Part shown: piece after piece, positions 7,901 to 19,119 of the stretch | Position numbering within the stretch: the stretch's first letter is position 1 | How the letters are laid out: each line of letters starts with the position of its first letter | Source: Lutibacter sp. | GTDB taxonomy: Bacteria; Bacteroidota; Bacteroidia; Flavobacteriales; Flavobacteriaceae | Assembly: GCF_016342705.1 (NCBI RefSeq) | Contig: NZ_JAEINV010000023.1 | Coordinates: 1 to 39,141 of the forward strand | Direction of reading: 5' to 3' | DNA length: 39,141 bases | The notes under the pieces: generated by a model | What the model was told of the DNA's origin: nothing | The model's input: the letters and a program-made list of their open reading frames with translations, nothing else | The model's database searches: none | Position numbers and translations under genes: made by a program

Positions 7901-10900
7901 TGCCGGAAGCTCAGGAACTTTATCCCAAATTGCCTTACGATCTATTAGCGGAGGAGGTAGTTCTTATACAATGAAACTTAAAGTTTTCGAAGGTGAAGGT
8001 ATTAGCGGATTATTTTTGGGTGAATCAACATCTGTAATGACTCCCGAAACAAATAGTTACATATATTGGGATTTTAGTGGAATTACTGTCGAAGAAGGAC
8101 ATCAATATACCTTTCAACTTTCTGAGTGGACTTTTAATGAAGGATATGGATTATATGCATGGAGAGATGAAACACATTACACCGGAGGTAGCTTGAACTA
8201 TGGGGGTTATCCAAGCTACGAAATGGCGTTTAAAACATATGTAGCCACATCAACTGATCTTATTGCTGAATCATCTTTTGATTATGAATCAAAATCTTCT
8301 TATACAACGAGAATTAAAGCTACAAATCAGTACAATCAATCATTCGAAAAAGCAATCACTATAACTATTAACAATGTAAATGAAGTTCCAACCAATATTA
8401 CATTATCTGCAAGTGCAATCAACGAAAATGTAGCAGCCAATTCAACTGTTGGAGCAATAAACACAACCGATCCGGATGCAGACAATACATTTACGTATAC
8501 ATTAGTTTCAGGAACAGGTAGCACGGATAATGAATCATTCAACATTAATGGTAGTAATTTAAGAATTACCAATAGTCCAGACTTTGAAGCTAAAAACAGT
8601 TATTCAATACGTATTAGAACAACTGACCAGGGAGATTTGTTTTTTGAAAAGGCATTTACCATTACAATTAACAATCTGGATGAACCACCAACAGTTACTA
8701 CACAAGCAATTATAGATATCGGTGTAACTACCGCAACAGGAAATGGAAATATTACAGATTTGGGTAGCCCTAATCCAACACAATACGGAATAGTTTGGAG
8801 TACTTCTACAAATCCAACTATTGCACTTACCACTAAAACAGAAGAAGGCACTGCCAGTGCACTAGGGGCTTTTACGTCAAACATTACAGGATTAACAACA
8901 GGAACTAAGTACTATGTACGTGCATATGCAACCAATAATAGTACAGGAACAAGTTATGGAGATGAAGTGAGTTTTACAACTTACGTTTTACCTGTATTAA
9001 CATCCGATAATGCCACCGATGTTGCCAGTACAACAGCCTCCATTAGAGGAGATTTAACAACAGTAGGAAATCCGGTACCAACAGCCTATGGCCTTGTATG
9101 GAGTACATCGGCAAATCCAACTACTGCACTTAGCACAAAAACAAATGAAGGGGCTGCTTCTGGAACTGACAGTTTTATTAAATTACTTGACGGGCTTGAC
9201 CCCGGCACAACATATTATTATCGCAGTTATGCTGTAACAAGTTTGGGTACTTTTTACAGTGCCGAAAAATCATTTAAAACTACAGTATTAACCTGTTTTA
9301 GTGTTGAATTCAATGATTTGGTTTTAAACGGAGATGCCACACTTTCAGGAAATACAGCAACATTGACACCTAATATGGGCGGTAAAAGTGGTTCTGTTTG
9401 GGGAAAAATGAGGGTTGATTTAGAATTAGACTTTAAAATAACGTCACAATTATATTTTGGGAATAACGATGTCAATGGTGCTGATGGTTTGGCTTTTGTA
9501 CTGCAGCCTCTTTCCAGTAATGCAGGTTCAACAGGTGGAGGATTGGGGTATGCCGGTATTACTCCTTCTTATGCCGTTGAATTTGACACCTACGATAACG
9601 GAAGTGCTGACCCTACTAATTCAGACCATATTGCCATTGTGAAAAACGGGCTGGCTGGCAGTGCAGCTGCACATTCGCCTTATTCTTCCCGGTCAAATAT
9701 TGAAGATGGGAATTGGCACGATGCTGTTTTTGAATGGAATGCCACCACTAAATATTTTAAGGTTACGTACGATGGTTCAGAATTATTTAATGTGAATATT
9801 GACCTTATTAATGCTGTATTTGGAGGTGAAAAGAACGTTTTTATCGGTTTTACAGCTGCAACAGGCGGATCTTTCAATGAGCAAAAAGTTACTTTTCTTA
9901 ATTATTGTTCAACCGAAGCAGGAGGTACTCCTCCAACCATTACAGAAATAAACGATAGTACAATTTGCCCTTATTCGTCAACCGGTGCTTTGAATTTTAA
10001 TATAGGAGATGCCGAATCAACATGGAGTCAGATGGGCGTTTCAGCTAGCTCATCAAATACTACTTTGATACCAAATAACAACCTGGTTATAGCAGGAACT
10101 GAAGCAGCACGTACTATAACTGTAACTCCTATTGAAGGGGAGGTTGGCTACGCAGATATAACAGTTACAGTAACCGATGCCGATGGGCAAACAGTCAACG
10201 AAGTATTTGGCGTGACCGTGGAAGACGATGAAGAACCAGTTGTAAAAACAAAAAATATTACTGTTCAATTGGATGGTACAGGTAATATTTCTATTAACCC
10301 AAGTGACATTGACAATGGCTCCACAGATAATTGCGCTATTGCTTCCTATGAATTAGATATTAATGCTTTCACTTGTGCGGATATAACAGGGTTATTAAAT
10401 ACCAACAATACGGTTGTAGTAACTTTAACGGTAACCGATAAGAATGGAAATAGAGGTAGTAATACTGCAACAGTAACAGTTGAAGATAACATTAAACCAG
10501 TTGTAAATACCAAACCAATCACAGTTCAACTTTTAGCAGACGGAACGGCAACTATATTGAACGATGCCGTAAATGATGAATCAACAGATGCATGTGGAAT
10601 CGTTTCCTATGCTACTGATATAAAGAACTTTGATTGTTCCAATGTTGGAGAAAACACTGTTACTTTAACGGTTACCGATGAGCATGGAAACTTTGATAGT
10701 AAAACAGCGATAGTAACTGTTGAAGATAACATTAAACCGGTTGTAAATACCAAACCAATCACAGTTCAACTTTTAGCAGACGGAACGGCAACTATATTGA
10801 ACGATGCGGTAAATGATGGATCAACAGATGCTTGTGGAATCGCTTCCTATGCTACTGATATAAAGAACTTTGATTGTTCCAATGTTGGAGAAAATACTGT

Positions 10901-13900
10901 TACTTTAACGGTAACCGATAAGAATGGAAATAGAGGTAGTAATACTGCAACAGTAACAGTTGAAGATAACATTAAACCGGTTGTAAATACCAAACCAATC
11001 ACAGTTCAACTTTTAGCAGACGGAACGGCAACTATATTGAACGATGCCGTAAATAATGGGTCAACAGATGCATGTGGAATTGCTTCTTATGCTACTGATA
11101 TTAATAGTTTTGATTGTTCCAATGTTGGAGAAAATACTGTTACTTTAACAGTTACTGATAAGAATGGAAATGTTGATAGCAAAACAGCGATAGTAACTGT
11201 TGAAGATAAGGTTAAACCAAATGTAATTACCAAATCAATTACAGTTCAACTCTTAGCAGACGGAACGGCAACTATATTGAACGATACCGTAAATAATGGG
11301 TCAACAGATGCATGTGGAATCGCTTCTTATGCTACTGATATTAAGAGTTTTGATTGTTCCAATGTTGGAGAAAACACAGTTACTTTAACAGTTACTGATA
11401 AAAATGGAAACTTTGATAGTAAAACAGCGATAGTTACCGTTGAAGATAACGTTAAACCGGTTGTAAATACCAAACCAATCACAGTTCAACTTTTAGCAGA
11501 TGGAAGGGTAACTATATTAAACGATGCCGTAAATAATGGGTCAACAGATGCTTGTGGAATCGCTTCCTATGTTACTGACATCAAAAGCTTTGATTGTTCC
11601 AATGTTGGAGAAAATACTGTTACTTTAACAGTTACTGATAAGAATGGGAATGTTGATAGCAAAACAGCGATAGTTACTGTTGAAGATAAGGTTAACCCAA
11701 ATTTAGTCACAAAAGATATTACTGTCCAATTGGATGCTACGGGCAAAATTTCTATTGTTCCAGTAGACATTAACAATGGGTCAACAGATGCATGTGGTAT
11801 AGCTATTTACGAACTTGATATTTATAGTTTTGATTGTTCCAATGTTGGAGAAAACACCGTTACTTTAACAGTTACAGATAAGAATGGAAACGTTGCTAAC
11901 AAAACAGCTATTGTAACCGTTGAAGATAATGTTAAACCAACGGCCCTATACAAAGACATTACCGTACAATTAGATGCACAAGGATTTGCAAGTGTAACGG
12001 CAGCAGAGGTTGACGGAGGCAGTTATGATGCTTGTGGCATTAAATTAATCAGTTTATTTCCAATAGAACAAACGTTTAATTGTAGCAATCTTGGGGAGAA
12101 TAAACTAAAATTATTAGTGATAGACAACAACGGAAATGTATCGGCTTGTTATCCTAAAGTCACGGTAGAAGATACGATTGCACCAACCATAACCTGTCCA
12201 GAAACGCTAACAGTGAGTTCAGAAGCGGGTAGTTGTGATGCAAGCATTGAATTAGAAATACCAACAACAGCTGATAATTGCAAAGTAGCATCAGTCACCA
12301 GCAATGCACCAAGCGTATTTCCGCTGGGAGAAACGATGGTCATTTGGATCGTTACAGACGGCTCTGGAAACACTGCAACCTGCGAGCAATTAGTAATTGT
12401 AAAGGACACCGAAAAGCCAACCATAACCTATCCAGAGACCCTAACAGTGAGTTCAGATGCAGGGAGTTGTGATGCGGCACTTGAATTAGAAATGCCAGCC
12501 ACGGCAGATAATTGCACAGTAGCATCAGTGACTAGCAATGCGCCAAGCGTATTTCCGTTGGGAGAAACTACCGTAGTTTGGACCGTTACAGACGGTTCAG
12601 GCAATAGTACAACTTGTGAGCAATTAGTAATTGTAAAAGACACCGAAAAGCCAACCATAACCTGTCCAGAAACGCTTATAGTGAGTTCAGATGCTGGTAG
12701 TTGTGATGCAAGCATTGAATTAGAAATACCAGCCACGGCAGATAATTGCACAGTAGCATCAGTGACTAGCAATGCGCCAAGCGTATTTCCGTTAGGCGAA
12801 ACTACCGTATTTTGGACCGTTACAGACGGTTCAGGCAATAGTACAACTTGTGAGCAATTAGTAATTGTAAAAGACACCGAAAAGCCAACCATAACCTGTC
12901 CAGAAACGCTTATAGTGAGTTCAGATGCTGGTAGTTGTGATGCAAGCATTGAATTAGAAATACCAGCCACGGCAGATAATTGCACAGTAGCATCAGTGAC
13001 TAGCAATGCGCCAAGCGTATTTCCGTTAGGCAAAACTACCGTATTTTGGACGGTTACAGATGGTTCAGGCAACACAGCAATGTGTGAACAATTGGTCGTT
13101 GTAAAAGATACTGAAAAACCGATAGTAAGTTGTACCATGCCATTTACACTACAGTTAGATGAGACAGGAAATGCAACATTGACAGCAGTTCAAATAGATA
13201 AAGGGAGTAGTGATAATTGTGAAATTGCCTCAATAAAAATTAACAAAACAGCTTTTAATTGTGAAGATCTAGGAGCAAACACAGTAATACTAACTGTAAA
13301 CGATAAAAGTGGAAATATAGCTACGTGCAGCACTGTGGTAACTATTGTAGATACTACTGCTCCTATTGTGATGACTCAAAACATTTCGGTTGAATTAGAT
13401 AGCAATGGCCATGCAACAATATCCGCAGAAGAGATCAATGATGGTAGCTTTGATGCTTGTGGTATTGCCACGATGCGTTTAGATCAAACCACCTTTAATT
13501 GTCCAACTTTAGAAGCGCATACCATAACATTAACCGTTTCAGATACCGCTGGAAACAGCGCCTCAGAAATAGCTTTTGTAACGTTTACTTCAGATGATTT
13601 AGACAATGATTTAATTGCTGATATGTGTGATGATGATATGGACGGAGATGGGGTAGCTAATGATATTGACAATTGTCCAACGGTATCAAATTCCAACCAA
13701 TCAGATTTAGATAGAAATGGTATTGGAGATGTTTGTGATCAAGGAGATTTAGAAATACCAAATGGTTTTTCACCCAATGGAGATGGTACCAATGATGAGT
13801 TTATCATAGAGGGACTTCATAAATATCCTAACAACAGTATTCAAATCTATAACCGCTATGGAGCGATGGTGTATGAATCAAAAGCATATCAGAACTATTG

Positions 13901-14015
13901 GGATGGTGTATCATCGGGTAAAACACAAAAGTTACCTGCCGCACCGTACTTTTATGTGCTCAGCATTAATGGTGGAAGTAAAATAGTAAAAGGTTGGGTA
14001 TACATCAATTATTAA
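4905..14015 (+). CDS. Giant T9SS-secreted multidomain adhesin-like protein
   Basis: I prefer the ATG at 4905 (3036 residues) because it starts directly with the signal peptide [22 protein letters not shown]; an in-frame ATG at 4866 would put 13 residues before it. Domains in order: three LamG/concanavalin-like modules with the '[15 protein letters not shown]' signature (about 23-650), a WLGG..W..ANW module (about 685), cadherin-like regions (about 917-1262), two Fn3-like modules (about 1264-1462), an L-type lectin-like domain (about 1464-1669), tandem Ig-like repeats (about 1776-2422), four HYR-like repeats (about 2427-2739), two more Ig-like units, a TSP3 Asp-rich segment (about 2896-2946), and the type-B T9SS domain beginning [16 protein letters not shown] and ending at the stop. 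Likely exported by T9SS to the cell surface or medium for adhesion or glycan binding. The PorP/SprF-like gene 11 bp downstream is its probable partner. Confidence 0.9.
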   Translation: MKKKLLFVSILFLLFIQFTNAQNNALKLNGSNQYVTANGVSNALAGTTTLTMEAWVYPTTNSGTQFFLSFHSHTNDNLILLGTNNGQLLLVQGSTVTPSNTPSTIPLNQWSHVALTIDASNSATVYLNGAVDFTATITDWPETGGKFTIGQDWDEASQTDFFAGEIDEVRVWNAVRTPNEINATMFKELEPQAGLEAYYNFNIGSSASITDNSGKGNTGLFKSRSPEWQTSGAFTGAGNALQFDGYKYVTADKLSDDLAETPALSIEAWVKSERVNETETKILWSFHSATHANLIIFAISKDGKLVVDKYDGDGSDNLFFGTTTIAANVWTHVALTIAANNTVICYINGVAETLTSNDGSPTNLTTIITRPVADGYFSIGQEYDGYFPSQKFIGEIDELRVWNTERTPAEIFDNMDKVVAVNEAGLKAYYNFDNATAAYLTDESTNAPANANPGTFVTLLTPTLKASGAFSGPGNALQFDGLNDKVLINDGPILGNNFTQEMWIYPTDATEFARNILGKGFGVVENRPPSVYQNGLKIHFGFGDGTVWNSYVTPEVLTISSWNHVALTFDGTSYLVYVNGRLVYSTDSSSGKTPYQLAQASIGGHDNYFKGSIDEVRIWSITRTAEEIQEDMMKTMVGTEAGLEAYYRFDESAGNILSDFSGNNHIGTLTNMTGDEWTDSKAFNTWLGGTSTAWSDAANWSDGLPTATDNVGIYKTSLGNQATISGSPTVTNVLISSTSAPTLNSGFTVNGNLITNSPVNLNGQTITLGSAAYLLEKAGSEFFGNTGVITTTRNLSAITSLNVANMGAVITTAANMGSTVITRGHMVQTNGVNNSVKRYFDITPTTNTGLNASLVFNYVDTELNGLTEANLKLFKSTNDGNSWSNEQGTINTSNNTITLSSIDNFGKFTAAVDISTAPTDISITPASINENKPSGTVVGALSATLSSEVYSYSQVSGDGATNNSSFSLKLNVIEDQNSGSGETGIAIFSTYGDIWQSFTAGSSGTLSQIALRSISGGGSSYTMKLKVFEGEGISGLFLGESTSVMTPETNSYIYWDFSGITVEEGHQYTFQLSEWTFNEGYGLYAWRDETHYTGGSLNYGGYPSYEMAFKTYVATSTDLIAESSFDYESKSSYTTRIKATNQYNQSFEKAITITINNVNEVPTNITLSASAINENVAANSTVGAINTTDPDADNTFTYTLVSGTGSTDNESFNINGSNLRITNSPDFEAKNSYSIRIRTTDQGDLFFEKAFTITINNLDEPPTVTTQAIIDIGVTTATGNGNITDLGSPNPTQYGIVWSTSTNPTIALTTKTEEGTASALGAFTSNITGLTTGTKYYVRAYATNNSTGTSYGDEVSFTTYVLPVLTSDNATDVASTTASIRGDLTTVGNPVPTAYGLVWSTSANPTTALSTKTNEGAASGTDSFIKLLDGLDPGTTYYYRSYAVTSLGTFYSAEKSFKTTVLTCFSVEFNDLVLNGDATLSGNTATLTPNMGGKSGSVWGKMRVDLELDFKITSQLYFGNNDVNGADGLAFVLQPLSSNAGSTGGGLGYAGITPSYAVEFDTYDNGSADPTNSDHIAIVKNGLAGSAAAHSPYSSRSNIEDGNWHDAVFEWNATTKYFKVTYDGSELFNVNIDLINAVFGGEKNVFIGFTAATGGSFNEQKVTFLNYCSTEAGGTPPTITEINDSTICPYSSTGALNFNIGDAESTWSQMGVSASSSNTTLIPNNNLVIAGTEAARTITVTPIEGEVGYADITVTVTDADGQTVNEVFGVTVEDDEEPVVKTKNITVQLDGTGNISINPSDIDNGSTDNCAIASYELDINAFTCADITGLLNTNNTVVVTLTVTDKNGNRGSNTATVTVEDNIKPVVNTKPITVQLLADGTATILNDAVNDESTDACGIVSYATDIKNFDCSNVGENTVTLTVTDEHGNFDSKTAIVTVEDNIKPVVNTKPITVQLLADGTATILNDAVNDGSTDACGIASYATDIKNFDCSNVGENTVTLTVTDKNGNRGSNTATVTVEDNIKPVVNTKPITVQLLADGTATILNDAVNNGSTDACGIASYATDINSFDCSNVGENTVTLTVTDKNGNVDSKTAIVTVEDKVKPNVITKSITVQLLADGTATILNDTVNNGSTDACGIASYATDIKSFDCSNVGENTVTLTVTDKNGNFDSKTAIVTVEDNVKPVVNTKPITVQLLADGRVTILNDAVNNGSTDACGIASYVTDIKSFDCSNVGENTVTLTVTDKNGNVDSKTAIVTVEDKVNPNLVTKDITVQLDATGKISIVPVDINNGSTDACGIAIYELDIYSFDCSNVGENTVTLTVTDKNGNVANKTAIVTVEDNVKPTALYKDITVQLDAQGFASVTAAEVDGGSYDACGIKLISLFPIEQTFNCSNLGENKLKLLVIDNNGNVSACYPKVTVEDTIAPTITCPETLTVSSEAGSCDASIELEIPTTADNCKVASVTSNAPSVFPLGETMVIWIVTDGSGNTATCEQLVIVKDTEKPTITYPETLTVSSDAGSCDAALELEMPATADNCTVASVTSNAPSVFPLGETTVVWTVTDGSGNSTTCEQLVIVKDTEKPTITCPETLIVSSDAGSCDASIELEIPATADNCTVASVTSNAPSVFPLGETTVFWTVTDGSGNSTTCEQLVIVKDTEKPTITCPETLIVSSDAGSCDASIELEIPATADNCTVASVTSNAPSVFPLGKTTVFWTVTDGSGNTAMCEQLVVVKDTEKPIVSCTMPFTLQLDETGNATLTAVQIDKGSSDNCEIASIKINKTAFNCEDLGANTVILTVNDKSGNIATCSTVVTIVDTTAPIVMTQNISVELDSNGHATISAEEINDGSFDACGIATMRLDQTTFNCPTLEAHTITLTVSDTAGNSASEIAFVTFTSDDLDNDLIADMCDDDMDGDGVANDIDNCPTVSNSNQSDLDRNGIGDVCDQGDLEIPNGFSPNGDGTNDEFIIEGLHKYPNNSIQIYNRYGAMVYESKAYQNYWDGVSSGKTQKLPAAPYFYVLSINGGSKIVKGWVYINY
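10491..11930 (+). repeat. Six tandem 240-bp repeats (80-residue Ig-like units)
   Basis: Units begin at 10491, 10731, 10971, 11211, 11451 and 11691, exactly 240 bp apart, with a diverged seventh at 11931 and a longer relative before 10491. Each encodes a unit with the signature [27 protein letters not shown] and [19 protein letters not shown]. Variants such as [15 protein letters not shown] and NI/NV are shuffled among units, suggesting recombination between them. Confidence 0.9.
12183..13118 (+). repeat. Four tandem 234-bp repeats (78-residue HYR-like units)
   Basis: Units start at 12183, 12417, 12651 and 12885. Units 3 and 4 are almost identical at DNA level. Each encodes a [18 protein letters not shown] start, [19 protein letters not shown] and a [19 protein letters not shown] end, typical of hyalin-repeat (HYR) domains. 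Confidence 0.9.
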
Positions 14016-14026
14016 GAAAAAAGAAA

Positions 14027-15010
14027 ATGAAAAACACAATAAAAATAGTAGTAATTGTATTCGTTCTATTTACAGGATTACTGAGTTATGGACAACAAGA
14101 TCCATTATACACGCAGTATTACAATAACTTTAGTTTGATCAATCCTGCGTATTCAGGAAGTCACGGATTGTTTACAGCAACAGCAAATATAAGAAGTCAG
14201 TGGGCAGGAGAAGCAGGCGGACCAGAAACACAAACCCTGTCATTGCACGGAGCCACAGGTAAAAATGTAGGATTGGGTTTGTCTATTGTTAATGACAAAG
14301 TATATGTGTTAAATGAAACCCATGTATTTGCAGATTTCTCGTACTCCATAGCAGCAAGCGAAAAAGCTACGCTGGCATTTGGATTGAAAGCAGGAGGCAG
14401 TTTTTTAAATGTAGATTTATTGGGCTTGGGTATTGAAAATGATAATTTGTTTAGTGAAAATATCAACCAGTTCAATCCAAATCTAGGCGTAGGCGCTTTT
14501 TATTATACGGATCAATTTTATATGAGTGTGTCTACAGTGAACATTTTAAAAACAAAACGCTATGCAAAAAGTAGCAATGTAGTTTCCAGTGCATCGGATG
14601 AAATGGTTTTTTATGTTTCTTCAGGTTATATGTTTGATATAAGTGAAGCTTTTAAACTAAAATCTTCGGTCATGTTTAGAGCAGTCAATGGAAGTCCATT
14701 ATCAACAGACCTTTCAGCGAGTATCTTATGGAATGACAAATTAGAATTTGGGGTTTCACATAGATTGGAGGAATCCATATCAGGATTGTTTCAAATACGC
14801 TTGACAGATCATTTAAAAATTGGATATACCTATGATGCAATTACCTCTGAATTATCAAATTATAACAGCGGTTCCCATGAATTTAGCATCATTTTAAATT
14901 TAGGAGGCAGTGAAGCACAACAATCAAAAAGAAAACCACCATTTTATTGGATGAAAAACAGAAATTCTGAAGAGATTTTGAAAGCCAAAGAATATGATAG
15001 TGAAAATTAA
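14027..15010 (+). CDS. PorP/SprF-family T9SS membrane protein
   Basis: The 327-residue protein starts at the ATG at 14027; the longer frame from 13994 would need a TTG start inside the preceding gene. The signal peptide MKNTIKIVVIVFVLFTGLLSYGQ is followed by the family hallmark QQDPLYTQYYNN.SLINPAYSGS and a C-terminal outer-membrane beta-barrel. PorP/SprF-type proteins are often encoded right after genes for secreted proteins with the gliding-motility-type (type B) C-terminal domain and are needed for their secretion or surface retention; SprB/SprF of Flavobacterium johnsoniae is the known example. The spacing of 11 bp to the giant gene and the terminator after this gene indicate a two-gene transcription unit. 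Confidence 0.9.
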   Translation: MKNTIKIVVIVFVLFTGLLSYGQQDPLYTQYYNNFSLINPAYSGSHGLFTATANIRSQWAGEAGGPETQTLSLHGATGKNVGLGLSIVNDKVYVLNETHVFADFSYSIAASEKATLAFGLKAGGSFLNVDLLGLGIENDNLFSENINQFNPNLGVGAFYYTDQFYMSVSTVNILKTKRYAKSSNVVSSASDEMVFYVSSGYMFDISEAFKLKSSVMFRAVNGSPLSTDLSASILWNDKLEFGVSHRLEESISGLFQIRLTDHLKIGYTYDAITSELSNYNSGSHEFSIILNLGGSEAQQSKRKPPFYWMKNRNSEEILKAKEYDSEN

Positions 15011-15036
15011 TGGATATAGAAAATTCCACATAATTA

Positions 15037-15063
15037 AAAACCCAAGCACAAGCTTGGGTTTTA
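15037..15063 (+). terminator. Rho-independent terminator after the PorP/SprF-like gene
   Basis: The hairpin AAAACCCAAGC-ACAA-GCTTGGGTTTT has an 11-bp arm and is followed by more T. The symmetric A- and T-runs allow bidirectional use, so it may also end the convergent cytochrome operon, whose last stop is about 75 bp away. Its stem sequence is the same as the 3096-3124 terminator. Confidence 0.85.
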
Positions 15064-15139
15064 TTTGTAATGTAATTTGTTATTGAGAAACTTAGGTTTG
15101 TAAATTCTAACTACTTTTTCTTATTTATGTTGGAATCCA

Positions 15140-18100
15140 TTATTTTAAATCGAATTTTTTCTTTTTAAAATAAGCTGAAAGACTTAAAATAAATAAGCAA
15201 GCAACAACAATATATACCCAATTAGGAATTGGAATGGGATCGCCTGTAGCATAGGAATGCAGGCCAGATAAATAGTAATTAACACCATAATAGGTCATAA
15301 TAACAGTGGCTAAGCCAAATATAGTTGCAAAATTGTAAGAAAATAAACCGAATAATTTTGGAATGATTCTCATATGCAAAATAAAAGCATAGACTAATAT
15401 GGTTACCAATGCCCAGGTTTCTTTTGCGTCCCAGCCCCAATATCTTCCCCAAGATTCATTGGCCCAAACACCACCTAAATAAGTACCAATACTGACCATA
15501 ACCAAACCTCCAATTAAGGTTAATTCACTTATATAGGACATTTCCTTAATAATTCTAATAATTCTATCTTTATTGGTCTCATTTAAAAACAACATCAATA
15601 CTAAATTTATAATTCCGATGATAGCGCCTAGCATTAAAAATCCATAGCTACCAGCTTCTAATGAAACGTGAATTGTTAACCAATACGATTTTAAAACGGG
15701 TACTAATGGCGTTATTTCTGGATCTAAAAAACTGAGCATTGAAACTAATAATAGAATGGAAGCTAAAACCATTGTAGCCGCTAAGCCACCAAAAGATTTT
15801 CGTGTAAAAATTAACCCGGCCAAAGTAGAAGTCCAAGCAATATAGATCATAGATTCATACCCATTACTCCAAGGTGCTCTTCCTGAAATATACCATCTTA
15901 AACCAAGCCCAATAGTATGTAAGATAAAGCCAATAATAACTAAAGAAAATAATATTTTATAGGCTAATTTTAGATTTTTAGTAGGTTTAAAAACAGATAA
16001 AAATAGAAAACTTAAAAAAGCGATTCCTAATAAAAAGTAGAATAGTGCTAAACGACTAAAAACCTGTGAGTTGTTTAATAAGATTTCTGCATTAATTTTA
16101 GAGGAAGAAGGCATAATAGCTCCACCATTTTTAATTTGGTAATCTTTAAGTTCTTGAATTAATTGATCGGCATTTCGGTAATTATTTGTGTGAAGGGCGT
16201 CTTCTAATGTAGTTGTATAAGAACTGAAAAATTGAGCGGCTACACTATTTTGAGTCTCTGAATGCGAATGATTCGAATCATGATTCGACAACCAAGTATT
16301 ATTTGAATCATTTACATTTGGTACTATTTTTAATAAAGTTCCTGAAAAAAGCATACTCAAAATATTTACTTTTTCATCTATTTTAAGTAATTCTTTTTCA
16401 TAAACACCTCTATCTACAGGTTTTAAATTATACACATCTCGTACTTCATCTTTTAACTTATAAACACCATTTTCATCAAAAAAATCTTTATAAGATACAT
16501 AGTTACTTGTTGCTCCTAATTTTGATGAAATAGTTTCGTGATTACCCAGTTTTATTAGATTTACACCATACCATTCACCATTATTTGCAAAGATACTTAA
16601 CACAATTTGATCTGCACTTAGGCCGTATAAACGTTCCTTTTTAGCTAATTTTCTTACTATTTCACGCGTTAGTGTATGCATTGGTTTCATCCTACCTCTA
16701 AAATCTTGCACAACAAGCTTGCTGAAATTATTTGCATGATTAACATCAACAATATGAGTTACTTTTAAATCTTCTTTGCTAATTTGTGCATATGAATGCG
16801 TTGATGCGAGTGTACATACCATAGCAAAAATTAGCATGGTGTTATCCGCTCTCAGTTTTTTTATTTTTTGTAAAATGGTATAAAATCTAGTTTTCTTACT
16901 AAAAAAAGTAAGTAACATTCCTATTGTTAAAAGAATATAACCTGCGTAGGTTATTAAAGTTCCCCAATAATCATTATTAACGCTTAAATAGGTACCTTTT
17001 TCATCTTGATCAAAGGATGATTGAAAAAAACGAAAGCCATCATAACTCAAAATATTATTCATAAAAATTCTAAAATCTTTTGTAACATTTTTTGTGGGAT
17101 CTATTAATTGAACTTCACTAGCATAGGAGGAAGCACTGTTTGTTCCTGGGTACTTATCCATAATAAAATCCTTTAATTTTATGGTGAAAGGCACTTCCAT
17201 TTCTTTGGTTCCGTAGCTTGCAGAGAGTATTAAATTTTCAAAATTTAATACTTGAGGTCTTCCAGGATCACCTTTTTGGCCATAGAGATATGTTTCTTGA
17301 ATTTTTCCATTTACTGAAATTTCCGCTAAAAGTGCAACTTGGCTGCTACTGCTTACTTTAGGATTTCCGGATTCAATAGTTGCATTTCCATTTTTAGTAA
17401 ATTCAGGTAACACAAAATTATTTGCACCATCTGAATACAAGGAGCGAAGTAATAGAGGTTGATATTCCTCGGATGGATAAATAGTGTCTTTTTTTTGAGT
17501 AGCCATGACCATTTGTGTAAAGGGCTGATCTGCTTTAAAAAACAGGGAATCATTCTTAAATAAAATATTGATGGCACCTGGTATTGTAGTTGCATTAAAA
17601 TTAAAAAATAGATTGCCAAACCTGTTTTGCTCGCCTTCTTTTATGAAATATTCTTCACGACCATTCATTCCTGCAACCACCACTTTTAGGGTTGCTATTC
17701 CATTATTGCTCTCTACTAATTTTTGAGTTGGATTTGGAATGAATTTTTTGATGGAAACATCAATTAAATCATTGTCAATTAAATAAGATTCGTGCCAATT
17801 ATTGTTACCTAATGTAGCAAATAAAACTTCTTCATTAAACTCATAGGTTTGATCGTTTTTAACGACTTTAAATTTTAAAAAATTTGTAGCGGATAAAAAA
17901 GTATTGGAAGCATCATTTTCTCTAATGTGCATTATACCTTCAAATCCAAAATAACGAGTAATACCAGCACCAATTAAAATTAAAATTATGGCACCATGGA
18001 ACAATATGAGTGCCCATTTTTTTTGTTTAATCATTTTAAACTTTACAATATTTACAATAATAGATATTCCAAAGAGTACCAATAAAACCTCAAACCAAAA

Positions 18101-18262
18101 CGCTTGAAATACTACTTTTTGTGCAGAACTTGTGCCGTAATCATTTTCAATAAACGTAGCAATTCCAATAGCTGCTGCAAACAACAATATATATAATCCT
18201 GCAGCCCTTGTGCTAAATAGTGCAGCTGAAATTTTTGAAACTATTTTAAAAAAATTCTTCAT
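15140..18262 (-). CDS. ccsBA: Fused ResB/CcsA cytochrome c biogenesis protein (system II heme lyase)
   Basis: The 1040-residue membrane protein fuses a ResB/CcsB half (about 1-480, with N-terminal membrane helices and a large periplasmic domain) to a CcsA half containing the WWD heme-handling motif WANESWGRYWGWDAKETW (about 925-945), with conserved His-bearing helices around it (LTIHVSLEAGSYG upstream, ILHMRI just after). CcsBA moves heme across the inner membrane and attaches it to CXXCH motifs. It is the last gene of the seven-gene minus-strand cluster, 38 bp after the lipoprotein gene. Its place downstream of two cytochromes with 69 CXXCH motifs suggests it is the dedicated maturation enzyme for them, though it may also serve the cell generally. 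Confidence 0.93.
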   Translation of the reverse strand: MKNFFKIVSKISAALFSTRAAGLYILLFAAAIGIATFIENDYGTSSAQKVVFQAFWFEVLLVLFGISIIVNIVKFKMIKQKKWALILFHGAIILILIGAGITRYFGFEGIMHIRENDASNTFLSATNFLKFKVVKNDQTYEFNEEVLFATLGNNNWHESYLIDNDLIDVSIKKFIPNPTQKLVESNNGIATLKVVVAGMNGREEYFIKEGEQNRFGNLFFNFNATTIPGAINILFKNDSLFFKADQPFTQMVMATQKKDTIYPSEEYQPLLLRSLYSDGANNFVLPEFTKNGNATIESGNPKVSSSSQVALLAEISVNGKIQETYLYGQKGDPGRPQVLNFENLILSASYGTKEMEVPFTIKLKDFIMDKYPGTNSASSYASEVQLIDPTKNVTKDFRIFMNNILSYDGFRFFQSSFDQDEKGTYLSVNNDYWGTLITYAGYILLTIGMLLTFFSKKTRFYTILQKIKKLRADNTMLIFAMVCTLASTHSYAQISKEDLKVTHIVDVNHANNFSKLVVQDFRGRMKPMHTLTREIVRKLAKKERLYGLSADQIVLSIFANNGEWYGVNLIKLGNHETISSKLGATSNYVSYKDFFDENGVYKLKDEVRDVYNLKPVDRGVYEKELLKIDEKVNILSMLFSGTLLKIVPNVNDSNNTWLSNHDSNHSHSETQNSVAAQFFSSYTTTLEDALHTNNYRNADQLIQELKDYQIKNGGAIMPSSSKINAEILLNNSQVFSRLALFYFLLGIAFLSFLFLSVFKPTKNLKLAYKILFSLVIIGFILHTIGLGLRWYISGRAPWSNGYESMIYIAWTSTLAGLIFTRKSFGGLAATMVLASILLLVSMLSFLDPEITPLVPVLKSYWLTIHVSLEAGSYGFLMLGAIIGIINLVLMLFLNETNKDRIIRIIKEMSYISELTLIGGLVMVSIGTYLGGVWANESWGRYWGWDAKETWALVTILVYAFILHMRIIPKLFGLFSYNFATIFGLATVIMTYYGVNYYLSGLHSYATGDPIPIPNWVYIVVACLFILSLSAYFKKKKFDLK

Positions 18263-18300
18263 ATAAATTAAATTTAGTTGAGGTGGTTTATAATTTTAGG

Positions 18301-19116
18301 TTAGCGAAGTATAGTTCCGTTTTCTAAAATGAGGTCGTATTTATATCCAGCACCAAAATCTTTATTCAATGAAACGGTTGCTTTTAAAGTTACAATGGCA
18401 TCTTCAGGAATAAATGTATCTGAAGTAATTACAAGATCAAAATCATCTTTGCTTCCATCTTTTAAATGAATCCAATTCCTATTCATAATATTAGCATTAG
18501 ATTTTACACAAGCACCGCTTATTTGAACTGTTTTTCCTTCTAGGTTTTTAGCATTTTTAACTAATTCTGAAATTTTCATAGAGCCTTTAACTTCAATTTT
18601 ATTTGTAAGTGTTTTAATAGGAGCTTTTGTTGCTTTGGTAGTTTTTTGTTTTGTTAATAATTCATTTTTGTTGCTTTGACCTGTTCCAGTAGTTGAATGA
18701 TTTGCTGCAACTAGACTCCCAGATATTAAATATATTTTTTCAAAAACTCTATTAAAGTCTTTGCTTTCATAGTTTGTTTTTAAAAGGCCGCCTTTATAAT
18801 AATACGTTTCACCAATAGTAATATCCATGAGTCTGGTTGCAATCCAAAATTGCTCCTCATTTTCTGTCACATTCATATACAAATACTTAGAGGTTTCTAA
18901 AATTTCATTTACTTTAATGGTATGCAAATCACCAGCAAAAGTATTTGCAGCAGTTGTTGTTGCTTCTTGTTTATTTTCACCAGAAAAAATTCCACTGCTT
19001 TTTTCTGAGCTAGTAGCTTCATTCGAGGATTCTATAACTTTTGGACCATTATTACAAGCTATTGTACTCATAATTAGCAATAGAATTAACACCGTACTTT
19101 TAATTTTTAGAATCAT
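18301..19116 (-). CDS. Lipoprotein with NrfJ-like and OB-fold-like modules
   Basis: The 271-residue product has a lipobox signal peptide (MILKIKSTVLILLLIMSTIAC, lipid Cys21) and a low-complexity Ser/Thr linker. Module 1 (about 60-135: VNEILETSKYLYMNVTE, QFWIATRLMDI, GETYYYKGG, then ESKDFNRVFEKIYLISG) resembles NrfJ-related proteins found beside cytochrome genes. Module 2 (about 175-270: GKTVQISGACVKSN, WIHLKDGS, DAIVTLKATVSLNKDFGAGY) resembles an OB-fold nucleic-acid/ligand-type barrel. It lies 3 bp after the beta-barrel gene in the cytochrome operon. A role in assembly or as a periplasmic accessory factor of the cytochromes is inference from context. Confidence 0.75.
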   Translation of the reverse strand: MILKIKSTVLILLLIMSTIACNNGPKVIESSNEATSSEKSSGIFSGENKQEATTTAANTFAGDLHTIKVNEILETSKYLYMNVTENEEQFWIATRLMDITIGETYYYKGGLLKTNYESKDFNRVFEKIYLISGSLVAANHSTTGTGQSNKNELLTKQKTTKATKAPIKTLTNKIEVKGSMKISELVKNAKNLEGKTVQISGACVKSNANIMNRNWIHLKDGSKDDFDLVITSDTFIPEDAIVTLKATVSLNKDFGAGYKYDLILENGTILR

Positions 19117-19119
19117 AAT

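Noticed and set aside
12428..13138. Long open frame on the minus strand opposite the HYR repeats
   Set aside because: It mirrors the 234-bp repeats of the coding strand; its own repeats follow from theirs, and it has no start signals or recognisable domain.
13994..14026. Earlier TTG start for the PorP/SprF-like gene
   Set aside because: It lies within the preceding gene and adds basic residues before a complete signal peptide starting at the ATG at 14027.
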